Of a stretch of 8,301 nt of DNA, positions 1-5,114 are shown in pieces. The translations under genes and the position numbers were made by a program. Numbering within the stretch: the first letter of the stretch is position 1; every line of letters begins with the position of its first letter. The stretch comes from Clostridiales bacterium UBA3953 (GTDB lineage Bacteria > Bacillota > Clostridia > Oscillospirales > CAG-272): contig DGDL01000085.1 of the NCBI GenBank assembly GCA_002385415.1, forward strand, positions 1 through 8,301, in the 5' to 3' direction. A model generated the notes under the pieces. The model saw nothing but the letters and a program-made list of their open reading frames with translations. It searched no databases and was not told the DNA's origin.

Positions 1-56
1 TTAAAGTATGGATTTGTAAAGGAGAAGTATTACCTTCAAAGAAGGAGGCTAAATAA
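1..56 (+). CDS. rpsC: 30S ribosomal protein S3, C-terminal end (partial)
   Basis: The third reading frame from base 3 reads KVWICKGEVLPSKKEAK and stops at TAA 54-56. This matches the usual S3 C-terminus, a KVWIY-GEVLP strand followed by a short basic tail. S3 sits at the mRNA entry side of the 30S head. Only the last 17 complete codons are present, because the window begins inside the gene. The position directly before rplP is the expected one in the S10 operon. The rplP ribosome binding site lies inside these last codons, so the two genes are probably translationally coupled. Identification rests on a short tail plus gene order. Confidence 0.85.
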   Translation, partial: KVWICKGEVLPSKKEAK

Positions 57-58
57 TT

Positions 59-496
59 ATGTTAATGCCTAAAAGAACAAAATATAGACGCGTTCAGCGC
101 GGCCGCATGAAAGGTAAAGCGACACGCGGCAATAAGATAACAAACGGCGAGTACGGCCTGATGGCGCTGGAACCTGCATGGATCACCAGCAACCAGATTG
201 AAGCGGCCCGTATCGCGATGACCCGCTATATAAGACGCGGCGGTCAGGTCTGGATCAAGGTATTCCCTGATAAGCCGGTTACGGAAAAGCCTGCCGAAAC
301 TCGAATGGGTTCCGGTAAGGGTTCGCCCGAATACTGGGTTGCCGTCGTCAAGCCGGGCAGAATAATGTTTGAAATGGCCGGTATTCCCGAAGAAAACGCC
401 AGGGAAGCCATGCGTCTCGCATCGCACAAGCTGCCTATCAAATGCAAGTTTGTGAAGAGGGAAAGCGTGGCGACCGGCACCGAAGAGGAGGTATAA
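59..496 (+). CDS. rplP: 50S ribosomal protein L16
   Basis: L16 is a 50S protein near the A-site tRNA elbow and is needed late in large-subunit assembly. The 145-residue product has near-consensus family sequence: the basic N-terminus MLMPKRTKYRRVQRGRMKG, then LEPAWITSNQIEAARIAMTR (about 37-56), then the DKPVTEKPAETRMGSGKG loop (71-88) and WVAVVKPGR (93-101). Arg82 corresponds to the loop arginine that is hydroxylated in E. coli L16. The start at 59 is chosen over the ATG at 65 because the GAAGGAGG site (41-48) is 10 nt away and MLMPKR is the usual start. The gene begins 2 nt after the rpsC stop. Confidence 0.97.
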   Translation: MLMPKRTKYRRVQRGRMKGKATRGNKITNGEYGLMALEPAWITSNQIEAARIAMTRYIRRGGQVWIKVFPDKPVTEKPAETRMGSGKGSPEYWVAVVKPGRIMFEMAGIPEENAREAMRLASHKLPIKCKFVKRESVATGTEEEV

Positions 497-499
497 GCC

Positions 500-691
500 G
501 TGAAAGCAAAGGAATTCCGCGAGATGAGCCTCGCCGAACTCGACAGTAAGCTCAAGGAGCTGAAGTCCGAGCTGCTTAACCTCCGCTTCCAGCTTGCGAT
601 AAATCAGCTTGAAAACCCCCACAAGATAAAAGATACCAAGCGTGATATTGCTCGAGTGTTGACCATCATACGCGAGAAAAAGAACGCTTGA
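500..691 (+). CDS. rpmC: 50S ribosomal protein L29
   Basis: L29 is a small two-helix 50S protein near the peptide exit tunnel, at the site where trigger factor and SRP dock through L23. The product is 63 residues, a normal length. It shows the pattern ELKSELLNLRFQLAINQLEN (about 20-39) followed by a basic helix DTKRDIARVLTIIREKK. It starts with GTG at 500, 3 nt after rplP. A GAGGAGG site at 485-491, 8 nt upstream, supports that start and lies within the last rplP codons, which suggests coupling. Confidence 0.96.
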   Translation: MKAKEFREMSLAELDSKLKELKSELLNLRFQLAINQLENPHKIKDTKRDIARVLTIIREKKNA

Positions 692-710
692 CGGGAGGTA
701 ACAAACAATA

Positions 711-986
711 ATGGACAACACCAATACAGCCGTAGCCCGCGCGCTCCGCAAAACGCGTGTCGGCAAGGTAGTAAGCAATAAAATGGACAAAACCGCTGTT
801 GTGGCTATCACCGACCACGTCAAGCATAAAAGGTATGGAAAAGTTATTAAGCGCACCGTTAAGATTCACGTGCACGACGAAAACAACGAGTGCAACATTG
901 GCGACACCGTCTCTGTGATGGAGACCAGACCGCTTTCGAAGACAAAGAGATGGCGCCTGGTATCCATCCTCGAAAAGGCGAAGTAA
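711..986 (+). CDS. rpsQ: 30S ribosomal protein S17
   Basis: S17 is a primary 16S rRNA-binding protein with an OB fold, important early in 30S assembly. The 91-residue product contains the core RKTRVGKVVSNKMDKTAVVA (13-32), the segment VKHKRYGKVIKRT, and the signature GDTVSVMETRPLSKTKRWRL (64-83). The first ten or so residues (MDNTNTAVAR) are a non-conserved extension, slightly longer than in many homologues. The start ATG at 711 has GGGAGG at 693-698, a fairly long spacing of 12 nt, and the gene follows rpmC by 19 nt. Confidence 0.96.
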   Translation: MDNTNTAVARALRKTRVGKVVSNKMDKTAVVAITDHVKHKRYGKVIKRTVKIHVHDENNECNIGDTVSVMETRPLSKTKRWRLVSILEKAK

Positions 987-998
987 GGGGAGGTCCGC

Positions 999-1367
999 AT
1001 GATACAGACACAGTCATACTTGAAAGTAGCCGACAATACCGGCGCTAAAGAGCTCATGTGCATCCGCGTGCTCGGCGGCACAGGCAGACGCTATGCAAGC
1101 ATCGGCGATGTAGTTGTTGCGTCGGTGAAAAAGGCCGTCCCCGGCGGTCAGGTCAAAAAAGGCGATGTCGTGCGCGCGGTTATTGTCCGCACAAAGAAGG
1201 GCGTCAGACGCCCCGACGGCTCGCATATCAAGTTCGACGACAATGCAGCCGTCATCATAGAACCAGATAAAAACCCGAGCGGCACTCGTATTTTCGGGCC
1301 GGTAGCAAGGGAACTCCGTGAGAAGAATTATGTTAGAATTCTCTCACTGGCTCCCGAAGTACTTTAA
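999..1367 (+). CDS. rplN: 50S ribosomal protein L14
   Basis: L14 lies at the subunit interface, forms an inter-subunit bridge with 16S rRNA and is the docking site of the silencing factor RsfS. The product is exactly 122 residues, the standard length. It carries MIQTQSYLKVADNTGAKELM (1-20), a GGT-RRYASIGDVVVASVK segment, the VVRAVIVRTKKGVRR-DGS motif, and the C-terminal GTRIFGPVARELREK. It begins 12 nt after rpsQ with GGGGAGGT at 987-994. No promoter is visible before it, so the split between S10 and spc operons known from E. coli is not apparent here. Confidence 0.98.
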   Translation: MIQTQSYLKVADNTGAKELMCIRVLGGTGRRYASIGDVVVASVKKAVPGGQVKKGDVVRAVIVRTKKGVRRPDGSHIKFDDNAAVIIEPDKNPSGTRIFGPVARELREKNYVRILSLAPEVL

Positions 1368-1385
1368 GTCGGGAGGCAATGAGAT

Positions 1386-1706
1386 ATGAGAAATAAGGTA
1401 CATGTGCGCCGGGACGACGAAGTTATTGTCATTTCCGGCGACGATAAAGGCAAGCGTGGCAAAGTGCTTCAGGTTTCCCCGAAAGAAGGCAAGATAATTG
1501 TCGAGGGGATAAACATCGTCAGCCGCCATGTCAAGCCCCGCAGGCAGGGTGAAGCCGGCGGTATAATCAAAGTTGAAGGCCCGATGTACGCCTGCAAAGT
1601 TATGCTCTATTGCTCGAAGTGTAATAAAGGCGTTCGAGTCAAGGCCGGCACCAACTCCAAAGGTAAAAAAATCAGGGTCTGCGCCAAATGCGGCGCAGAG
1701 CTGTGA
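1386..1706 (+). CDS. rplX: 50S ribosomal protein L24, zinc-ribbon form
   Basis: L24 is an assembly-initiating 23S rRNA-binding protein near the tunnel exit. The 106-residue product has an N-terminal KOW segment (VHVRRDDEVIVISGDDKGKRGKV, split about 5-27) and the conserved VEGINIVSRHVKPR (39-52). The C-terminal domain holds two CxxC pairs, Cys76/Cys79 and Cys99/Cys102, arranged as a zinc ribbon. Some bacterial L24 proteins have this form, and others, such as that of B. subtilis, have lost the cysteines. The start has GGGAGG at 1371-1376 with 9 nt spacing, and the gene follows rplN by 18 nt. Zinc binding is inferred from the cysteine pattern. Confidence 0.97.
   Translation: MRNKVHVRRDDEVIVISGDDKGKRGKVLQVSPKEGKIIVEGINIVSRHVKPRRQGEAGGIIKVEGPMYACKVMLYCSKCNKGVRVKAGTNSKGKKIRVCAKCGAEL
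1678..1699 (+). promoter_or_regulatory. Potential RNA hairpin at the end of rplX
   Basis: Bases 1678-1685 (TCTGCGCC) and 1692-1699 (GGCGCAGA) form an 8-bp perfect Watson-Crick stem with a 6-nt loop. The hairpin ends 5 nt before the rplX stop codon and 25 nt before the rplE start. The element GGCGCA recurs at 1713-1718, overlapping the rplE SD sequence, and could pair with 1680-1685 instead. In E. coli, S8 represses the spc operon by binding near the rplE start. The location is similar, but I do not recognise the S8 binding core, and the stem also encodes the second CxxC motif, so it may be coincidental. Confidence 0.35.
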
Positions 1707-1723
1707 GACGGAGGCGCATTGAA

Positions 1724-2263
1724 ATGCCAAGACTTAAGGAACTTTACAATAACGAAGTCGCCCCCGCACTTATGAAACGTTTTTCCTACAAGAACGTAAT
1801 GCAGATACCGAAACTTTATAAGGTCGTGCTGAATGTCGGTGCAGGCGATGCGAAAGACAATCCGAAGGCTATTGACAATATTATCTCTGAACTGACAACC
1901 ATAACCGGCCAGAAGGCTGTTCCGACCGTTGCGAAGAAATCTGTTGCTAACTTCAAGCTCCGTCAGGGCATGAAAATCGGCGCCAAGGTTACACTCCGCG
2001 GCGACCGCATGTACGAGTTTATCGACAAGCTGTTCAACTTCGCGCTGCCGAGGGTGCGCGACTTCAGGGGAATCAACCCCAATGGATTCGACGGCAGAGG
2101 CAACTATACGCTCGGACTTAAAGAGCAGCTGATCTTCCCCGAAATCGATTACGATAAGGTAGACAAGATCCGCGGCATGAACATTTCTATTGTCACAACG
2201 GCTCGTACAGATGAAGAAGCGAGAGAGCTGCTGGCCCTGCTGGGCGCGCCCTTCGCGAAATAA
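1724..2263 (+). CDS. rplE: 50S ribosomal protein L5
   Basis: L5 binds 5S rRNA and contacts the P-site tRNA in the central protuberance. From ATG 1724 the product is 179 residues, the standard length, starting MPRLKELYNNEVAPALMKRF. It includes IPKLYKVVLNVGAGDA (28-43), TGQKAVPTVAKKSVANFKLR (61-80), GAKVTLRG-RMYEFIDKL, and GINPNGFDGRGNYTLGLKEQ (116-135). The frame stays open upstream to an ATG at 1688, but that would add 12 non-family residues and overlap rplX. GGAGG at 1710-1714, 9 nt from 1724, settles the start. The gap from rplX is 17 nt. Confidence 0.98.
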   Translation: MPRLKELYNNEVAPALMKRFSYKNVMQIPKLYKVVLNVGAGDAKDNPKAIDNIISELTTITGQKAVPTVAKKSVANFKLRQGMKIGAKVTLRGDRMYEFIDKLFNFALPRVRDFRGINPNGFDGRGNYTLGLKEQLIFPEIDYDKVDKIRGMNISIVTTARTDEEARELLALLGAPFAK

Positions 2264-2277
2264 GGAGGAATAACCAA

Positions 2278-2463
2278 GTGGCCAAGAAATCAATGATTAT
2301 AAAGCAGCAGCGTCCTCAAAAGTACTCGACCCGTTATCACAACCGCTGCAAAATATGCGGACGCCCACACGCTTATCTTCGGAAATTCGGAATATGCCGT
2401 ATCTGCTTCCGCAACCTTGCATACAGAGGCGAGATACCGGGCGTAAGAAAGGCGTCGTGGTGA
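2278..2463 (+). CDS. rpsN: 30S ribosomal protein S14, zinc-binding short form (type Z)
   Basis: S14 is a 30S head protein that contacts S3 and S10. At 61 residues this is the short, zinc-binding paralogue and not the roughly 100-residue cysteine-free form. Four cysteines, Cys24/Cys27 and Cys40/Cys43, form the zinc site within RCKICGRPHAYLRKFGICRI (23-42). The C-terminal GEIPGVRKASW is canonical. The start is GTG at 2278, supported by AAGGAGG at 2262-2268, which overlaps the rplE stop codon. Bacteria that carry both forms often swap them under zinc limitation. Whether a zinc-free copy exists elsewhere cannot be seen here. Confidence 0.97.
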   Translation: MAKKSMIIKQQRPQKYSTRYHNRCKICGRPHAYLRKFGICRICFRNLAYRGEIPGVRKASW

Positions 2464-2522
2464 TAGTTGCGGGGCGCGGTAAATCAGCCGCTTCGCTATA
2501 GCCACACAGAAGGAGGAGAAGA
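2464..2522 (+). other. rpsN-rpsH spacer with a potential hairpin
   Basis: This 59-nt spacer is the longest in the operon. Bases 2469-2476 (GCGGGGCG) can pair with 2489-2496 (CGCTTCGC) to give an 8-bp stem containing two G-U pairs and a 12-nt loop. No U-tract follows, so it does not look like an intrinsic terminator. The strong rpsH ribosome binding site AAGGAGG lies at 2510-2516. No open frame of note is present. A role in processing, mRNA stability or autoregulation is possible but not demonstrated. Confidence 0.3.
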
Positions 2523-2918
2523 ATGCAAATGTCAGACGTAATTGCGGATATGCTGACCCGTATCAGAAACGCTAACAATGCAAGGCATGAAACGGTCGAT
2601 ATCCCCGCGTCAAATGTAAAGAAGGCTATTGCCGACATCCTCGTCGCCGAAGGTTATATAAAGGGATACACCCTTATCGAGGACGGCAAGCAGGGCATTA
2701 TCCGAATAACGCTTAAATATATGGGCAAACAAAAGATCATCCAGGGGCTGCGCAGGGTTTCAAAGCCCGGCCTGCGCGTGTATACCAGCTGCGCGGATAT
2801 CCCCCGTGTGATGAACGGTTTGGGCATCGCGATACTGTCCACCTCCAAGGGCATAATGACCGATGCTCGGGCACGCAAGGAAAACGTTGGCGGCGAAGTA
2901 CTCGCCTTCGTTTGGTAA
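2523..2918 (+). CDS. rpsH: 30S ribosomal protein S8
   Basis: S8 is a primary binder of the 16S rRNA central domain, and in E. coli it also represses the spc operon by binding its mRNA. The 131-residue product is of standard length. It starts MQMSDVIADMLTRIRNANNA, continues with the DIPASNVKKAIADIL segment, and ends with the signature STSKGIMTDARARKENVGGE followed by VLAFVW. ATG 2523 lies 6 nt after AAGGAGG (2510-2516), and an in-frame ATG at 2529 is also within reach. The longer start matches common MxM-type S8 N-termini. Confidence 0.98.
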   Translation: MQMSDVIADMLTRIRNANNARHETVDIPASNVKKAIADILVAEGYIKGYTLIEDGKQGIIRITLKYMGKQKIIQGLRRVSKPGLRVYTSCADIPRVMNGLGIAILSTSKGIMTDARARKENVGGEVLAFVW

Positions 2919-2936
2919 GCGGGAGGAAGAAAGTCT

Positions 2937-3476
2937 ATGTCCAGAATAGGTAACATGCCAATAGACATCCCTGCGGGCGTGGATGTGACTGTTGGCGAAG
3001 GAAATTTCATCACAGTAAAAGGCCCGCTCGGCACTCTCAGCCAGCAGGTCTCGCCCAAGATGATAATTCAGAAGGAAGACTCGACCATCAAGGTCGTCAC
3101 ACCTTCTTTAGATAAAGAACACAACTCACTTCACGGCCTTACCCGCACGCTGATAAACAACATGGTAGTAGGCGTGACACAGGGCTATGCAAAGCAGCTC
3201 GAGATCGTCGGAGTCGGCTATCGTGCCGTCAAATCCGGCAAAACTCTGACGCTCTCGCTCGGTTTCTCTCATCCGATTAACTTCGAGGAGGGGGACGGTA
3301 TCACATTCGAGGTACCCAGCCCCAACACAGTTATCGTGAAGGGAATTGACAAGCAACTGGTCGGCGAAATCGCAGCCAGAATTCGCCGCTGTCGTCCGCC
3401 GGAGCCTTATCTCGGCAAAGGTGTCAGATACGCCGGAGAGCACGTCCGTCGTAAATCGGGCAAAGCCGGTAGCTAA
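2937..3476 (+). CDS. rplF: 50S ribosomal protein L6
   Basis: L6 lies at the base of the L7/L12 stalk next to the sarcin-ricin loop, where the elongation factors bind. The product is 179 residues, as expected, with two repeated alpha/beta domains. It begins MSRIGNMPIDIPAGVDVTV and carries VKGPLGTLS and HGLTRTLINNMVVGVTQGY in the first domain. The second has the GVGYRA segment, IDKQLVGEIAARIRRCRPPE, and the C-terminal signature YLGKGVRYAGEHVRRKSGKA. GGGAGG at 2921-2926 is 10 nt from the start, and the gene follows rpsH by 18 nt. Confidence 0.98.
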   Translation: MSRIGNMPIDIPAGVDVTVGEGNFITVKGPLGTLSQQVSPKMIIQKEDSTIKVVTPSLDKEHNSLHGLTRTLINNMVVGVTQGYAKQLEIVGVGYRAVKSGKTLTLSLGFSHPINFEEGDGITFEVPSPNTVIVKGIDKQLVGEIAARIRRCRPPEPYLGKGVRYAGEHVRRKSGKAGS

Positions 3477-3494
3477 TGAAAGGAGCGGAACAAT

Positions 3495-3854
3495 ATGGTC
3501 TTAAGAAGAGACTCCAACGCCCGACGCAAGATTAGACATGCCCGCGTCAGGGCTAAGATATTCGGAACCTCAGAGCGTCCGCGTCTTTGTGTTTTCCGTT
3601 CTTCAAAGAATATCCAAGCCCAGATTATCGACGATACTAAAGGCGTAACTCTGGTCGAGGCATCAACCTACGGTAATCAGTTTTCGGAATACGGCGGTAA
3701 CAAAGCTGCCGCGCGTGAGGTTGGCAAAATGATTGCAAAGCGCGCGCTCGAAGCCGGAATAACCACCGTGGTGTTCGACCGTGGCGGTTATCTCTACCAC
3801 GGGCGTGTCAAAGAGTTGGCCGAAGGTGCCCGCGAGGGCGGACTTAAGTTCTAA
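3495..3854 (+). CDS. rplR: 50S ribosomal protein L18
   Basis: L18 binds 5S rRNA together with L5 in the central protuberance. The 119-residue product has a basic N-terminus (RRDSNARRKIRHARVRAKI), followed by GTSERPRLCVFRSSKNIQAQ (24-43) and IIDDTKGVTLVEAST. It ends with the conserved VVFDRGGYLYHGRVKELAEG and AREGGLKF. The start ATG at 3495 has AAAGGAG at 3479-3485, 9 nt upstream. It is followed by a 55-nt AT-rich spacer before rpsE, unusual in this otherwise tightly packed operon. Confidence 0.97.
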   Translation: MVLRRDSNARRKIRHARVRAKIFGTSERPRLCVFRSSKNIQAQIIDDTKGVTLVEASTYGNQFSEYGGNKAAAREVGKMIAKRALEAGITTVVFDRGGYLYHGRVKELAEGAREGGLKF

Positions 3855-3909
3855 GTCTACCATGATATTTATAAAAACAAAAAAATATTCGATCTGAAAG
3901 GATTTATCA
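3855..3909 (+). other. AT-rich rplR-rpsE spacer
   Basis: These 55 bases are much richer in A and T than the flanking genes and include an A-rich run at 3873-3885. A TATAAA at 3870-3875 looks like a -10 element, but no matching -35 hexamer is found at 16-18 nt. A short ATATTT/AAATAT inverted repeat is also present. The rpsE ribosome binding site AAAGGA is at 3897-3902. I see no gene here, and an internal promoter is possible but not supported. Confidence 0.3.
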
Positions 3910-4440
3910 ATGGCAGAGAGAATAGACGCGTCGACGCTTGATATTCAGGAAAAACTGGTATCGATCAACAGCGTTTCGAAAACCGTCAAGGGCGGTCGCA
4001 TCAAGCGGTTTACCGCCCTCATGGTAGTCGGCGATGGTAACGGCCATGTCGGCTATGGCCTTGGCAAAGCAAACGAAGTTCCCGAAGCAATACGCAAGGG
4101 AATCGAGAATGCAAAGAAAAACATAATCAAGGTTTCCCTTAAGGGAAGCACCATACCTCACGAAGTTATCGGCGAGTACGGTGCCGGCAGAGTTCTTCTG
4201 AAGCCGGCTTCCGAAGGTACCGGTGTTATTGCCGGAGGCAGCGTTCGCAAAGTGCTTGAAGTTGCGGGCATCCGCAACATCAGAGCAAAGTGCCTCCGCA
4301 CCTCAAACCCCATAAACGTCGTCAAAGCCACATTCGAGGGCCTGCGCGCGCTGCGCACGGCTGAAGATGTTGCAAAGATGAGGGGTATCCCCGTCCAGGC
4401 GGTGCGCGGCAAATCTTCGGTTTCCGCGCCCACTGATTGA
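3910..4440 (+). CDS. rpsE: 30S ribosomal protein S5
   Basis: S5 lies at the mRNA entry channel with S3 and S4 and affects decoding accuracy. Spectinomycin-resistance mutations typically fall in its N-terminal loop. The 176-residue product has a double-stranded RNA-binding-like N-terminal domain with VSINSVSKTVKGGRIKRFTA (17-36) and VVGDGNGHVGYGLGKANEVP (39-58). The C-terminal domain carries SLKGSTIPHEVIGEYGAGRV (76-95), the segment LKPASEGTGVIAGG (97-110), and KTSNP-like RTSNPINVVKATFEGL (130-145). The spectinomycin-region loop looks like the ordinary sensitive consensus. The start has AAAGGA at 3897-3902 with 7 nt spacing. Confidence 0.98.
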   Translation: MAERIDASTLDIQEKLVSINSVSKTVKGGRIKRFTALMVVGDGNGHVGYGLGKANEVPEAIRKGIENAKKNIIKVSLKGSTIPHEVIGEYGAGRVLLKPASEGTGVIAGGSVRKVLEVAGIRNIRAKCLRTSNPINVVKATFEGLRALRTAEDVAKMRGIPVQAVRGKSSVSAPTD

Positions 4441-4450
4441 GAAAGGCGGC

Positions 4451-4468
4451 ATGACATACTATGGCTAA
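4451..4468 (+). other. Possible 5-codon mini-ORF overlapping the rpmD start
   Basis: ATG 4451 opens a frame coding MTYYG that stops at TAA 4466-4468, just inside rpmD and in a different frame. The purine-rich AAAGGCGG (4442-4449) immediately before it is very close to this ATG and about 11 nt from the rpmD ATG at 4461. Ribosomes might start here, terminate, and restart at rpmD. This is an inference from spacing, and a short chance ORF is equally possible. Confidence 0.2.
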
Positions 4469-4652
4469 GTTAAAAATCACTCTAATAAGAAGCCTTATCA
4501 CGGCGCTTCCCAAACAGAAAGCAAATGCGCAGGCGCTTGGGCTGCGTAAAATCGGAGATGTCACGATTCAAAACGATAACGGGAGCACCCGGGGTAAGAT
4601 CAGGGTTCTTTCCCATCTCGTGAAGGTCGAACCTGTCTCCGACGATAAGTAA
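4461..4652 (+). CDS. rpmD: 50S ribosomal protein L30
   Basis: L30 is a small 50S protein present in many but not all bacteria. The 63-residue product is near the usual length and begins MAKLKITLIRSLITALPKQK, with the ALGLRKIGDVTIQNDNGSTR segment (25-44) and the ending IRVLSHLVKVEP. The insert NDNGST before RGKI replaces the D-P-x-x-RGMI pattern of most homologues, so the loop is slightly divergent. It follows rpsE by 20 nt, and its ribosome binding site is weaker and more distant than those of its neighbours. Confidence 0.95.
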   Translation: MAKLKITLIRSLITALPKQKANAQALGLRKIGDVTIQNDNGSTRGKIRVLSHLVKVEPVSDDK

Positions 4653-4670
4653 GGCTAAGGAGGAAACAAA

Positions 4671-5114
4671 ATGAAACTCCATGAACTTTCGCCAGCCCCC
4701 GGTTCCGCAAAGAAAGCGTGGCGCAAAGGCAGAGGCATTGGATCCGGCAACGGTAAAACCGCCGGCAGAGGACATAAAGGCCAAAACGCTCGCTCGGGCG
4801 GCGGTGTTCGTGTCGGTTTTGAGGGCGGACAGCTCCCGCTCTACAGAAGGCTTCCCAAAAGGGGCTTCAACAACCACAAATTTAAAAAGGAATATTCAAT
4901 TATAAATGTCGCAGCGCTCGACCGCTTTGAGGACGGCGCCGTCATCGATTATGACAAGCTGCTTGAGTGCGGACTTGTCAATAAATCCAAAGACGGACTT
5001 AAAGTTCTGGGTAACGGTGAGATAAGCAAGAAATTGACGGTTCGCGCCTCGGTTTTCTCGGCGGCTGCTAAGGAGAAGATCGAAGCGGCGGGCGGCAGCT
5101 GCGAGGTGATCTGA
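4671..5114 (+). CDS. rplO: 50S ribosomal protein L15
   Basis: L15 is a late-assembly 50S protein with a long basic extension that threads into 23S rRNA. The 147-residue product starts MKLHELSPAPGSAKKAWRKG and continues with the glycine-rich RGIGSGNGKTAGRGHKGQNA (21-40), then GFEGGQLPLYRRLPKRGFNN (49-68), the VNVAALDRFEDGAV-like strand INVAALDRFEDGAV, and LTVRASVFSAAAKEKIEAAG near the end. AAGGAGG at 4657-4663 lies 7 nt before the ATG. The gene ends at TGA 5112-5114, directly against the secY GTG. Confidence 0.98.
   Translation: MKLHELSPAPGSAKKAWRKGRGIGSGNGKTAGRGHKGQNARSGGGVRVGFEGGQLPLYRRLPKRGFNNHKFKKEYSIINVAALDRFEDGAVIDYDKLLECGLVNKSKDGLKVLGNGEISKKLTVRASVFSAAAKEKIEAAGGSCEVI
5103..5111 (+). 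promoter_or_regulatory. secY ribosome binding site inside rplO
   Basis: GAGGTGATC matches nine consecutive bases of the complement of the 16S rRNA 3' end. It lies in the last codons of rplO, 3 nt before the GTG at 5115. The alignment puts the GAGG core about 8 nt from the start codon. It decides the GTG start of secY and implies coupling with rplO. Confidence 0.7.

Noticed and set aside
62..856. A 264-residue minus-strand open frame across rplP, rpmC and rpsQ
   Set aside because: It runs antisense through three certain ribosomal protein genes and shows no recognisable family motif.
1688..1723. N-terminal extension of rplE (MRRRAVRRRRIE)
   Set aside because: It overlaps the rplX end and is absent from L5 proteins. 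The SD sequence at 1710-1714 fits ATG 1724, which gives the standard 179 residues.
2469..2496. Intrinsic terminator between rpsN and rpsH
   Set aside because: The hairpin has G-U pairs and a long loop, and is not followed by a U-tract; the operon continues.
3844..3875. Sigma-A promoter with -35 TTAAGT and -10 TATAAA
   Set aside because: The spacing is 20 nt and the -35 is poor, so I do not call it a promoter.
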